Shown: positions 15,356 through 22,388 of the stretch, piece by piece
How the letters are laid out: every line of letters begins with the position of its first letter
Numbering within the stretch: position 1 is the stretch's first letter
NCBI GenBank assembly: GCA_964575975.1
Contig: CAZNTU010000047.1
Location: 1 to 31,219 of the forward strand
DNA: 31,219 nt
Direction: 5' to 3'
DNA from: G963674505 sp964575975
Lineage (GTDB): Bacteria > Desulfobacterota > Desulfobacteria > Desulfobacterales > SKZT01
Notes under the pieces: model-generated
Seen by the model: the letters and a program-made list of their open reading frames with translations, nothing else
Databases searched by the model: none
What the model was told of the DNA's origin: nothing
Position numbers and translations under genes: made by a program

Positions 15356-16027
15356 ATGACCCAAGATAAAATCAAAGAGATTTTGGACATTTTGGGCACG
15401 CTGAAAGAATACCTTCTCTCCCTGCCCGACGACATGCTCCTCAACATCGACCCTAGGGACAACAATTCTTTGGAGCAAGGGTTCCAGTTTATCAAAGCGT
15501 TCAATAACAGTTTGTCGCTGTTCTGCGACGGGGCGGACAAGATTGAAACGCAGATCAAAAATTATTTTTCCATCAATCCCGAAGAGGAAGAGATAGAGCA
15601 TGAAAGCTCTTACGACTCGGAGAACAGCAGGGTGATCAAAGAACTGGACAAGACCGAACCCCATACACTGGACGAAGATTTCACATACAAAAGGCCGTAC
15701 GGGTTCGTGCTGGAAAATTCGGCGTACAAAGGCATAAAGACCTGGAAAAGCCTGTACCTCCAGGTTTTGAAGGAACTCGAAAAAAAGGACCCGAAACGTT
15801 TTTCCAAGCTACCATCGGAGAAACGCTTTGTTAGCAAGCGGGGAAATCCGCTTTTTTCAGAAAATGCCGATCAATTAAGGGTCGCGGAGAAACTGCCCGA
15901 TGGTTTTTTCATTGAGGTAAACCTTTCGGCAAACCATATCCGAAAAAACATTAAGGATCTTCTTGCCCATTACGGCATTCATCCTTCGGAAATGAAAATT
16001 TATTTGCGGGAAGACAGGGACGCTTAA
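15356..16027 (+). CDS. Unknown protein at the end of the restriction operon
   Basis: The 223-aa protein has a helical N-terminal half (residues 1-80) with an acidic linker (EEEEIEHESSYDSEN) and a compact C-terminal domain (about 105-223) with YKRPYGFVLENSAYKGIKTWKSLYLQVLKELEKKDPKRFSKLP and IEVNLSANHIRKNIKDLLAHYGIHPSEMKIYLRED. The second half looks like a conserved domain of proteins encoded beside restriction systems; I cannot name it. It is the last gene of the rightward operon and is convergent with the minus-strand sigma/ImmA block. Function not known; a sensor or adaptor role is only a guess. Confidence 0.7.
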   Translation: MTQDKIKEILDILGTLKEYLLSLPDDMLLNIDPRDNNSLEQGFQFIKAFNNSLSLFCDGADKIETQIKNYFSINPEEEEIEHESSYDSENSRVIKELDKTEPHTLDEDFTYKRPYGFVLENSAYKGIKTWKSLYLQVLKELEKKDPKRFSKLPSEKRFVSKRGNPLFSENADQLRVAEKLPDGFFIEVNLSANHIRKNIKDLLAHYGIHPSEMKIYLREDRDA

Positions 16028-16064
16028 CGTTTCTGATGTCGAAAAAAGATAGCTCGGTGCCAGG

Positions 16065-16364
16065 TTATGATTTCTGTAAATATCGTTCTTCAAGGATCTT
16101 AAAATCCCTTTTAGATACCGCATCTTCAAGGCAAGATACAAAAGCAGGTGCCACAACAATAGCCGCTGCAGCCGTACAATGATGTTTTTCGAAATACGTA
16201 TAAATTTGGGTTGCTATATCCTTTGGTATTGGTTCTCGGTCTAAAATCATAAATGCGGCATCGATAGCGACGCGCCTTTTGTCAGTGTTCGGCTCTGATC
16301 GATAAATCTCGTCAACCGCTATTTCAAAATCAGGATCAATCATTTTCTGTTTTTCAGATTCCAA
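16065..16364 (-). CDS. Hypothetical protein downstream of ImmA
   Basis: The 99-aa frame begins nine bases after the ImmA stop, in the same orientation. The start is uncertain: TTG 16364 has only a weak site, and ATG 16343 (MIDPDFEIAVDEIYRSEPN) has none; translation may be coupled to ImmA. The protein is helical and contains VAIDAAFMILDREPIPKDIATQIYTYFEKHHC. I do not recognise it. Being last in the operon, it may be a target or cofactor of the metallopeptidase. Confidence 0.6.
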   Translation of the reverse strand: MESEKQKMIDPDFEIAVDEIYRSEPNTDKRRVAIDAAFMILDREPIPKDIATQIYTYFEKHHCTAAAAIVVAPAFVSCLEDAVSKRDFKILEERYLQKS

Positions 16365-16373
16365 GGTTTTGGT

Positions 16374-17159
16374 TCATCTCGGCCTAATCCAAAGAATAGA
16401 AAGGACAAATCCGTACTGATTTGACGCGATTGAATGTTCGACGATCTCGTCAATCCCCCGGCTCTCGACCCAAGCGTCGGCATCTACCTCGCCAGGCTCT
16501 GTCTCCATAGGTTCGCCCTCAAAGAAATCATAGGCCAATGTTCTCTTGTCGAGCTTTTTATCCCTTCGAATAAACGGCCACCACTCAGGGCTTTTGTAAA
16601 ACCATTTGATTTTCCCTTCGGCCGAATAGACGACAGCGCACTTTTCGGGGCATAATCTTACGAATTTTATCGCAGTTGCCGTTAAAGACGCCCTAAAATC
16701 ACTGGCAACTTGTTTTATCGGACCGAAATTAATATCCCCGATGTCACATCGTTTTTTGACCAATTTCGTCGGCAGGATCAGTTCGCTTGCGAAAAAGTTC
16801 GCCTGAGTTTCCTGGTTTATCTGGTACCAGCTCATCATGTCGCTTTCGCTGCATATTTTTTGAATCGATTTTATGTGATTCATGGCGAGATGCCCAAGCT
16901 CGTGGGCTATACTGAACCTTTTCCTTTCCGGAGTATCGCCAGGCGCTACCCTGATCGTGGCGTGTTTTCCAGCCTTTACGATACTCGCGGCCGCCCGGGA
17001 AACCCTTTCTTCTACGATTGCTGCGCCCTTGGCATAGGCTATATCTCTGACCCTAATATGCTCGGGTGAACATATACCGTAATATTCTATTGTTTCCGCT
17101 GCTTTCCGTTCAGCCTCAATCAGCTTGAGATCAATATCATCCTTCATCGCCATTTTCAT
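16374..17159 (-). CDS. ImmA/IrrE-family zinc metallopeptidase
   Basis: The protein is about 261 aa from the ATG at 17159; nearby in-frame ATGs at 17153 and 17147 are equally possible, while the longer frame to 17198 overlaps the previous gene. The catalytic motif is HELGH at residues 86-90 and ETQANFFASELILP supplies the third zinc ligand (Glu117). ImmA-type enzymes cleave repressors or anti-sigma-like partners after a signal. A C-terminal region (about 180-261) is extra. It follows the 140-aa partner gene with overlap, so it is probably made in stoichiometric amounts. Proteolysis of the partner or of the sigma factor's inhibitor is a reasonable inference. Confidence 0.9.
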   Translation of the reverse strand: MKMAMKDDIDLKLIEAERKAAETIEYYGICSPEHIRVRDIAYAKGAAIVEERVSRAAASIVKAGKHATIRVAPGDTPERKRFSIAHELGHLAMNHIKSIQKICSESDMMSWYQINQETQANFFASELILPTKLVKKRCDIGDINFGPIKQVASDFRASLTATAIKFVRLCPEKCAVVYSAEGKIKWFYKSPEWWPFIRRDKKLDKRTLAYDFFEGEPMETEPGEVDADAWVESRGIDEIVEHSIASNQYGFVLSILWIRPR

Positions 17160-17559
17160 CCATGGCTTTCGCCAATTCCAGATCTTCCAGGATTGCAATC
17201 ATTTGTTCTTTACCCATCATCTCTAAATCCCTGTATTCGCATACAAGTTCTCCTCCGCCCAAATTTACTATCCTTTCCTTGATCTGTTCCACTGTCCAAT
17301 CTTTAAATCTTCCTATGAACGTGTGGCCCTTCTTCTCGGATTCGAGCCTTTCTTTTCTTGCCGCATCTAAAACGATCCTTCTCGCTTTCATTGCAATGTT
17401 TTTTTGAAAATTCTTTAAGCGCGACAGCGCGGCATCAACATCTATGCCCTCATCCCTAAGCTCTTCTTTGATTTCCTCCAAAGTCTGCCCTTCGCTTCCA
17501 CCCAAAAATTCGGTGAGCGTATCCAGGGTCTTTAGACGTTTCTCTCTGTCATTGCCCAT
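17137..17559 (-). CDS. Small partner protein between sigma factor and ImmA
   Basis: The 140-aa, highly charged protein starts at ATG 17559 inside the end of the sigma gene (28-base overlap) and ends overlapping ImmA. It is mainly helical: MGNDREKRLKTLDTLTEFLGGSEGQTLEEIKEEL, then LSRLKNFQKNIAMKARRIVLDAARKERLE. Small proteins of this kind sit between ECF-type sigma factors and ImmA peptidases, from memory. It could be an anti-sigma factor cut by ImmA, but no anti-sigma fold can be read from the sequence. Confidence 0.7.
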   Translation of the reverse strand: MGNDREKRLKTLDTLTEFLGGSEGQTLEEIKEELRDEGIDVDAALSRLKNFQKNIAMKARRIVLDAARKERLESEKKGHTFIGRFKDWTVEQIKERIVNLGGGELVCEYRDLEMMGKEQMIAILEDLELAKAMDENGDEG

Positions 17560-18209
17560 TCTTCCTGCCTTTCTAAGGAAGACTGACCTTTCCTTTTTGG
17601 TTGATATTTTTTAAGCTTCCGCCGAAGCTTCCTCTTTAGGTTATATACCTTTTCGATCTCCAACCCGGTTTCATCGGCAATATTCCTCGGTTCCCCTATA
17701 CCATCCTTGATGCACAGTATAACCATTCCTAAATCTACGTCCCCGTCGGCTAATTTATCAAGTTCATCGTCGAAGGTTCGAAGATTCTCTTCCTCTAAAA
17801 ATTCCTCTTCAGGTGTTTTAGGTTTCGAAATCTCGGCCGTGTCATCCAATTTGAGGATTTTCTCGTCTTTCGATTGTCCTTCGTTGTAAATCGGTTCGTT
17901 CGCAAAATTTACGACATGGTCGGCTTCGTGACTGGTAATGCTTTTTATTATCCCGTTTAAAAACTTTGCGAGGTTCGGGCAATCTTGCTTGTTCCAATTT
18001 CTGTAACCTCCGTCATTTCCAACACCGTAAGCTCGGACAATCGCTTCTTGAACGAGTTCTTCTGGTTCCATCCGATACGTTCCAAGCCATTTAAATTTCT
18101 TGGCTCTTTCCACGGCGTATTTTAAAACTTCAGGTAAAACGGCGTTCCAATCTGCATCATCCAAGTCTTTTTGAATCGAAGCATCGTACTTTTCGGAATA
18201 TTCCTGCAT
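17532..18209 (-). CDS. Sigma-70-family (ECF-like) RNA polymerase sigma factor
   Basis: The 225-aa protein has sigma region 2 (YRMEPEELVQEAIVRAYGVGNDGGY...NLAKFLNGIIKSI, about residues 45-95) and region 4 (about 175-205; EPRNIADETGLEIEKVYNLKRKLRRKL, a helix-turn-helix binding the -35 element). A long acidic linker joins them. I chose ATG 18209, which follows AGGTGGGATAAAGGC; the TTG at 18260 has no ribosome-binding site. It drives transcription of unknown target promoters, possibly its own operon and the divergent small genes. Together with the next two genes it forms a sigma, partner, metallopeptidase operon. Confidence 0.85.
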   Translation of the reverse strand: MQEYSEKYDASIQKDLDDADWNAVLPEVLKYAVERAKKFKWLGTYRMEPEELVQEAIVRAYGVGNDGGYRNWNKQDCPNLAKFLNGIIKSITSHEADHVVNFANEPIYNEGQSKDEKILKLDDTAEISKPKTPEEEFLEEENLRTFDDELDKLADGDVDLGMVILCIKDGIGEPRNIADETGLEIEKVYNLKRKLRRKLKKYQPKRKGQSSLERQEEWAMTERNV

Positions 18210-18352
18210 GCCTTTATCCCACCTAATTTTTATCGTCTGTTTATTTATGCCGTCGAGCAACCCGTTTTTGCCATTCTATTTACTTTTTAACGAATTTCCA
18301 CAAGCAATCACTTTTTTTTCAATATGCTTGGCAAAAAAATGCTTTTAGTCGG

Positions 18353-18364
18353 CAATACGTATTG
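18353..18364. promoter_or_regulatory. Palindrome in the divergent promoter region
   Basis: CAATACGTATTG is a perfect 12-bp palindrome midway between the minus-strand sigma operon and the plus-strand small genes. A second weaker repeat, CAAGCA (18301-18306) and TGCTTG (18325-18330), lies beside it. It is a natural place for a shared operator. Confidence 0.45.
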
Positions 18365-18373
18365 AAGGCTAAA

Positions 18374-18618
18374 AGGGGACAACAAAAACGAACTACAAAA
18401 TCCAGAATAAAGGAGGTGATACAATATGTCAAAACCGTCTGCACCGTACTATTACAAGGAAGGATCGGATACTTATCATTGGGAAACTTCGTGTTCCAAA
18501 AATCAATATCCTGCACCGGGATGGAAGAAGTCCAACTCGCAGCCCTCGAAAGAGCAATGCAATGAATGCAAGAGCAAGTAGTCTTCGAATTTTAAAACGC
18601 CTTGCTTTGTTGTCCCCT
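18374..18618. repeat. 13-bp perfect inverted repeats framing a small gene
   Basis: AGGGGACAACAAA (18374-18386) and TTTGTTGTCCCCT (18606-18618) are perfect inverse copies enclosing 219 bp that hold one complete small gene with its ribosome-binding site. This resembles the ends of a miniature mobile cassette, or the arms of a long-range RNA stem. No transposase or target duplication was found. Confidence 0.6.
18426..18581 (+). CDS. Small Cys-containing protein, 51 aa
   Basis: The ATG follows AAAGGAGGTGATACAAT, one of the best ribosome-binding sites in the window. The peptide begins MSKPSAPYYYKEGSDTYHW, has a Cys at residue 23 and ends PSKEQCNECKSK, so three Cys residues and one His could hold zinc. 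A YHW.xSC....Y.P..GW..SNS.PS..QCNEC layout occurs in small bacterial proteins of unknown role, from memory. It is divergent from the sigma operon and may be one of its targets. Confidence 0.75.
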   Translation: MSKPSAPYYYKEGSDTYHWETSCSKNQYPAPGWKKSNSQPSKEQCNECKSK

Positions 18619-18659
18619 CCCTTCTAAAATTGAAACAGCAAAATTACGGAGATCGCAAA

Positions 18660-18914
18660 ATGGCAAAATCCAAAATAACTCGGTCCGAAGCATCGAAAAA
18701 CGCTTCGAAAGCCCTTCGCAATAAAAACACAGGTTCCAACTCCAAGACTGCGGCGGGAAGCGCTCTGTCTCAGACCAAAGCGCCTAAGAAGGTTACGTCG
18801 CAAGAGGCCGCCAGCAAGGCGTCCCAAGTATTGCGCGATAAAAGGACCAGCAAAGAATCGAAATCAGCGGCTGGAAGTGCGCTCGCTCAGACTCCATCGA
18901 AAAAGGACAAATAG
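18660..18914 (+). CDS. Small basic protein with internal duplication
   Basis: The 84-aa protein starts at ATG 18660 after CGGAGATCGCAAA. Residues 7-40 (SEASKNASKALRNKNTGS...SKTAAGSALSQT) repeat at about 46-78 (QEAASKASQVLRDKRTSK..SKSAAGSALAQT), a clear tandem duplication. It is rich in Lys, Ser and Ala and probably binds nucleic acid or is a structural/spore-like small basic protein; no family function is known to me. Compare the many short Lys/Ser/Ala proteins of proteobacteria. Confidence 0.75.
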   Translation: MAKSKITRSEASKNASKALRNKNTGSNSKTAAGSALSQTKAPKKVTSQEAASKASQVLRDKRTSKESKSAAGSALAQTPSKKDK

Positions 18915-19009
18915 ATTTTTGGGCGAAATCACAGCGGTTTTTCTGGGGGATGAAGTTTTAGGCGAGCCAACACCAAGACATTTGTCCCCGGCGCGGTTTA
19001 CGTGCGTTT

Positions 19010-19071
19010 ATCCCGGCCGGGGAAGTTTCATTCCACATCATCGTCATAGAGCGGTTCACCGCCCATATCGA
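19010..19071 (+). repeat. Direct repeat (duplicated gene 3' end), left copy
   Basis: TTTATCCCGGCCGGGGAA, then ATTCCACATC and CGGT..ACCGCCCAT, recur at 21119-21183 in the same orientation. The two copies bracket the abiE pair. They code, on the minus strand, for the same C-terminal peptide (DMGG-x-PxYDDD). Confidence 0.8.
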
Positions 19072-19264
19072 AGGATGATCCGTCAGTGGCCACTTTAAGG
19101 CGCTTTTCCCGGGGTCCGGATTCCGCAGAACTGATGTCATTATCCCCGTCTTTTTCTCGCCAAAGAGTACCCGACACGCTTGAAACTTTTCCAACAGATT
19201 TCCCGTTATCCGCCGAATGGGTTAGCGACTCTTTTTTCCAATAGAATTTTATTATATTTGACAA
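19028..19264 (-). pseudogene. Fragment related to the 115-aa gene at 21140-21487
   Basis: This 78-aa minus-strand frame ends in SSFDMGGEPLYDDDVE, clearly homologous to the end of the 115-aa protein (IYDMGGGPIYDDDDVE), but its N-terminal part (NIIKFYWKKESLTHSADNGK...) is not related and looks like non-coding DNA read in frame. I interpret it as a truncated second copy of that gene's 3' end. Its TTGACA-containing upstream region is shared with abiEi on the other strand. Confidence 0.55.
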
Positions 19265-19315
19265 TATATCCTAAAACCCATAAATAACATATGGGATACA
19301 TAAAATATTGTCAAA
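19257..19315. promoter_or_regulatory. AbiEi operator and abiE promoter
   Basis: TTTGACAATAT (19257-19267) and ATATTGTCAAA (19305-19315) are perfect 11-bp inverse copies; inside lie CCCATA (19277-19282) and TATGGG (19290-19295). The left arm contains a consensus -35 TTGACA, so repressor binding would block transcription. AbiEi is known to bind inverted repeats and repress abiE. Confidence 0.65.
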
Positions 19316-19325
19316 AAACACAAGC

Positions 19326-20132
19326 ATGAAACACGAAACCTTCTTAAACGAGCATCCGGTATTTACCGGAGAAGAATTTACACGGCACTTGTCCTCCCGA
19401 GGAAAGGTCGAATCGAGAACCCGGGAAGCGGTACTGGCTTACTACAGAAAAACGGGGCGAATCGTCGATATACGCCGAGGCTTGTATGCCGTCGTACCAT
19501 TCGGCTCCGATCCTTCTTCCTATCAGGTCGATCCGTTTCTCGTGGCGGCCAAGCTGACCAGGGACGCCGTGCTTTCCCATCACACCGCCCTCGAGTTTCA
19601 AGGCCGGGCTTACTCGACCCATGAACAATTCGTCTATTGCGCTTCCAGTCCATTAAGCCCGTTTACGTTTCAATCCCATATGTTTCGAGGCGTAAAGTTT
19701 CCTCAAGCCTTGCTCCGCAAGGGAAAAGAATATTTCGGTGTTATAACGGAAGATCGGTCCGGTATCGATGTTCGCGTCACAAACCTGGAACGAACAATGG
19801 TGGACGCTTTAAACCGCCCCGATCTTTGCGGCGGGTGGGAGGAAATCTGGAGGTCCCTGGAGTCCGTCGAATTTTTCGATCTGGAAAAAGTGGTGGAATA
19901 CGTTCTTTTGCTCGATAACGCCACCACGGCCGCGAAGGTCGGCTTTTTCCTGGACCGGCACCGTGAAACATTGATGGTCGAAGAGAGACATCTTGGAAAA
20001 CTACGGAAAAATCTCCCGAAACAACCGCACTATATGGACAGGAACAACAGGAAATCCGGACGCTTCGTCCCGGAATGGAACCTGATGGTTCCGGAAAAAG
20101 TCTTGGAAAGGACCTGGTCGGAGTTTTTATGA
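19326..20132 (+). CDS. abiEi: AbiEi-type antitoxin/transcription regulator
   Basis: The protein is 268 aa from ATG 19326; the TTG at 19308 sits inside the operator arm. It has an N-terminal winged-helix region (about 1-80; FLNEHPVFTGEEFTRHLSSRG...VLAYYRKTGRIVDIRRGLYAVVP) and the AbiEi antitoxin domain (80-185; DAVLSHHTALEFQG, then VRVTNLERTMVDALNRPDLCGGWEEIWRSL). AbiEi counteracts the nucleotidyltransferase toxin and represses its own promoter, here with an 11-bp inverted repeat. No clear ribosome-binding site is present, suggesting a leaderless or weak start. The stop overlaps abiEii by ATGA. Confidence 0.9.
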   Translation: MKHETFLNEHPVFTGEEFTRHLSSRGKVESRTREAVLAYYRKTGRIVDIRRGLYAVVPFGSDPSSYQVDPFLVAAKLTRDAVLSHHTALEFQGRAYSTHEQFVYCASSPLSPFTFQSHMFRGVKFPQALLRKGKEYFGVITEDRSGIDVRVTNLERTMVDALNRPDLCGGWEEIWRSLESVEFFDLEKVVEYVLLLDNATTAAKVGFFLDRHRETLMVEERHLGKLRKNLPKQPHYMDRNNRKSGRFVPEWNLMVPEKVLERTWSEFL

Positions 20133-21097
20133 TAATATCCTTTGAAAAGATTACCGCGGAGGCCCGGTCTATGGGCTTTCGACCCGAAATACTCGAAAAA
20201 GTCGCCCGCCTTGCCGGCTTGCTCGACTCTCTGCGCAAGCATCCGTTTCTCAAAGAAAAGCTCGTGCTAAAAGGCGGGACCGCCTTGAATCTTTTTATTC
20301 TGAACGTTCCCAGGCTTTCCGTCGATATTGATTTGAATTTCGTCGGCGCCCAAAGCAGAGAATCCATGCTCGAAGAGCGCCCCAAAATCGACCGAGCCGT
20401 CCAGGCGGTCTTTGCCAGGGAGGACTTTACCGTTCGACGCATCCCCGAAGAACACGCCGGCGGTAAATGGTTGCTGCGCTATCGAAGCGCTTTCGGGCAA
20501 ACCGGCAATCTCGAGGTGGATATAAACTTTATGTTTCGCGTCCCGTTATGGCCCGTGACGGCAATGGACTCCCACCCGTTGGGTCCCTGGAAGGCCACCG
20601 GGTTTCCGGTGATGGATTTTCATGAACTCGCGGCCGGAAAGATCGCCGCGCTATTCTCCCGTGGCCAGGCGCGAGACCTGTTCGACTGCCATCAAATCTT
20701 CAACAATCTCGATCTGGACCTCCAAAAACTTCGAGTCGCTTTCGTCGTCTACGGCGCCATGAATCGAAAGGACTGGCGAACGATTTCGTTGAACGATCTG
20801 AATTTCGATCCCGCAGAATTGAACCGCCAACTTATTCCGACGCTTCGTCACAATCCCGTGCGCACCAAAAAAGAAACCGAGGAATACGGGAAAAATCTTC
20901 TGGACGAATGCCGCCAGGCACTCTCCGCACTTCTGCCTTTCAACGATTCCGAACTCGAATTCTTGAACCGGCTCCTCGACAAAGGCGAAATAAACCCCTC
21001 CTCCTTAACCGAAGACCACCTGTTGCGGAAACTCATCCAAAAACAGCCCCTCCTCGAATGGAAAGCCTTAAATGTCAGAACCCGCAAAGGGCTGTAA
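20129..21097 (+). CDS. abiEii: AbiEii-type nucleotidyltransferase toxin
   Basis: The 322-aa protein is an AbiEii/MenT-like nucleotidyltransferase. The catalytic motif is L-V-L-K-G-G-T-A-L-N at residues 45-54 followed by S-V-D-I-D-L (Asp66, Asp68), with N-L-E-V-D-I-N as the third acidic strand. Related enzymes block growth by adding nucleotides to tRNA or other targets. The start overlaps the AbiEi stop (ATGA); the longer frame from 20075 is within abiEi. AbiE systems act as abortive-infection and stabilisation modules. The sequence appears intact. Confidence 0.92.
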   Translation: MIISFEKITAEARSMGFRPEILEKVARLAGLLDSLRKHPFLKEKLVLKGGTALNLFILNVPRLSVDIDLNFVGAQSRESMLEERPKIDRAVQAVFAREDFTVRRIPEEHAGGKWLLRYRSAFGQTGNLEVDINFMFRVPLWPVTAMDSHPLGPWKATGFPVMDFHELAAGKIAALFSRGQARDLFDCHQIFNNLDLDLQKLRVAFVVYGAMNRKDWRTISLNDLNFDPAELNRQLIPTLRHNPVRTKKETEEYGKNLLDECRQALSALLPFNDSELEFLNRLLDKGEINPSSLTEDHLLRKLIQKQPLLEWKALNVRTRKGL

Positions 21098-21118
21098 AAA
21101 ATCGGAAACAACCCGGAT

Positions 21119-21183
21119 TTTATCCCGGCCGGGGAAATTTTATTCCACATCGTCATCGTCATAGATCGGTCCACCGCCCATGT
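21119..21183 (+). repeat. Direct repeat (gene 3' end), right copy
   Basis: Second copy of the sequence at 19010-19071, here forming the intact 3' end of the minus-strand gene at 21140-21487. The left copy is shorter by a CATCGT unit. The duplicated pair suggests insertion of the abiE genes with target-end duplication, or capture by recombination. Confidence 0.8.
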
Positions 21184-21487
21184 CGTAAATCACGCTGTGG
21201 CATTCCACATCGAACCATTCCCGGAACAATTCGTAGGTCCGATCTTTCGGCCATAGCCCTTCCTCGGTATACCAGCCCCGCAATTCCATTTCGAAGATCG
21301 TCTCGTAATTCTCCCTCAACCAGGCGTCCAGATCCTCGGCGGCATCTTCGCCGACCAAATAAACCGGCCGGTCCTCGTTGGCCTCGTCCACGGTGACCGC
21401 CGATCCCGTTCCCTCGCCAACGACGCCGTTGATCCACTGGACCCCCCGCTTTTTCCATTTCAAGACCAGCGCAGCGCGATCAATCAT
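21140..21487 (-). CDS. Conserved hypothetical protein, 115 aa
   Basis: The acidic 115-aa protein starts at ATG 21487, inside the end of the upstream gene (8-base overlap), so it is coupled to it. Sequence features are WKKRGVQWINGVVGEG..SAVTVDE, PVYLVGEDAAEDLDAWLRENYETIFEMELRGW, REWFDVECHSVIYDMG and an acidic tail. I recall similar small proteins without known function. A shortened, degraded copy of its 3' end lies at 19028-19264, on the other side of the abiE genes. Confidence 0.75.
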   Translation of the reverse strand: MIDRAALVLKWKKRGVQWINGVVGEGTGSAVTVDEANEDRPVYLVGEDAAEDLDAWLRENYETIFEMELRGWYTEEGLWPKDRTYELFREWFDVECHSVIYDMGGGPIYDDDDVE

Positions 21488-21761
21488 CCTTACCTTCCCG
21501 GGCCGTCATCAGGTCGTTCCCTGAAGCCTCTTTTCTCAACCGTATTTTATATCCCTCGACATCCACAATTCCCACCATGAACAGAAACGTGACCGCATCA
21601 AAGAAATGCTCGCAGTTCCTCTTGGGGTCCTTCTCCAGGAAAGCCCGCAGGACCCCTTCCACGACAACGAATCGTTTTTCGTTTCGCAACTGCGCTATAA
21701 TCTCGGACCCCAGAACCATCACGTTAAGGGTCAGATCGCTTTCGGGATGAGGCAGTAACAC
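21480..21761 (-). CDS. ABC-three-component (ABC-3C) middle-component-like protein
   Basis: The 93-aa protein reads MLLPHPESDLTLNVMVLGSEIIAQL, then FLEKDPKRNCEHFFDAVTFLFMVGIVDVEGYKIRL. The MLLP-x...GSEI...L.......F..A..FL...GI start and end resemble the small winged-helix middle components of ABC-3C conflict systems, where they link an ATPase to an effector. No SMC-like ATPase is nearby, so the assignment is tentative. It precedes the 115-aa gene and overlaps it, and it follows a MerR-like gene on the same strand. Confidence 0.45.
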   Translation of the reverse strand: MLLPHPESDLTLNVMVLGSEIIAQLRNEKRFVVVEGVLRAFLEKDPKRNCEHFFDAVTFLFMVGIVDVEGYKIRLRKEASGNDLMTAREGKDD

Positions 21762-21824
21762 GAAACCTCCCGCTTAATTTCAATTCTTACCTTCCGGTTT
21801 GCGCACCTTTTATAATATACAATT

Positions 21825-22199
21825 TTAGGCAACTCCGGAGACCGACTCCAAGGCTTTGGCGATCCGCTTCAAAATGGCCATGCTCTCCGGACCGAACTCC
21901 ACGACCCGGGCCCCCTCTCCATTGCCACCGTTTACCGTCTCTTCCTCCTCAACTGTCGTCACCACCTCGAACTCCTTTTCCAGATCCGCCACGACCTCGA
22001 CGCGGCGCCTTCCCGCACGGGAAACGTCGCTTATCCGTTGAATTAAACGCAGGCTCTCCTCGACGGGATATTGTTCCCAGCCGTCCACCATCTTTTTTTT
22101 GAAGAATTGCGGGTAATTTCTCGTGTAACGGCGAACGGTGTTGTCGCTCAGTCCGCTCATTTGCGCCAGCTTCGGAATTGTCGCGTAATCTTCGGCCAT
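21825..22199 (-). CDS. MerR-like DNA-binding protein
   Basis: The 124-aa protein starts with a winged helix (residues 5-45; YATIPKLAQMSGLSDNTVRRYTRNYPQFFKKK) of the MerR or phage-repressor type, continues with a helix LRLIQRISDVSRAGRRRVEVVADLEKEF and an acidic, Gly/Glu-rich linker, and ends in a short helix. It has no effector-binding domain. An excellent site AGGAGGTTAAA precedes ATG 22199. The upstream region contains AATATGTC/GACATATT repeats and a TCAATCATATTT inverted repeat, likely its own operators. It could control the two downstream genes. Confidence 0.75.
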   Translation of the reverse strand: MAEDYATIPKLAQMSGLSDNTVRRYTRNYPQFFKKKMVDGWEQYPVEESLRLIQRISDVSRAGRRRVEVVADLEKEFEVVTTVEEEETVNGGNGEGARVVEFGPESMAILKRIAKALESVSGVA

Positions 22200-22303
22200 T
22201 TTAACCTCCTAAAAAAACGCCTCCCTGAGAGGTCCAAAATCGAACGATCTCGTTTCCAGGCATGGTACGGTATGTTCTTTCGCGTGTCTAAATTGCGATT
22301 TTA

Positions 22304-22332
22304 ATTTTTCCCTAATAAAATCGTAATGTCAA
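22304..22332 (-). promoter_or_regulatory. Promoter of the MerR-like gene (minus strand)
   Basis: On the minus strand TTGACA (plus 22327-22332) is followed after 17 bases by AAAAAT (plus 22304-22309). It overlaps the left arm of a 12-bp inverted repeat (TCAATCATATTT 22329-22340 with AAATATGATTGA 22370-22381), so a regulator binding there would block the -35 box. Confidence 0.5.
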
Positions 22333-22388
22333 TCATATTTGGCTTCCGTGTCTAACGCCATATGTAGCGAAATATGATTGATGGTTTT

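Noticed and set aside
21159..21458. 99-aa minus-strand frame
   Set aside because: Overlaps the better 115-aa gene in another frame; no start support, and the duplicate at 19028-19264 supports the 115-aa frame.
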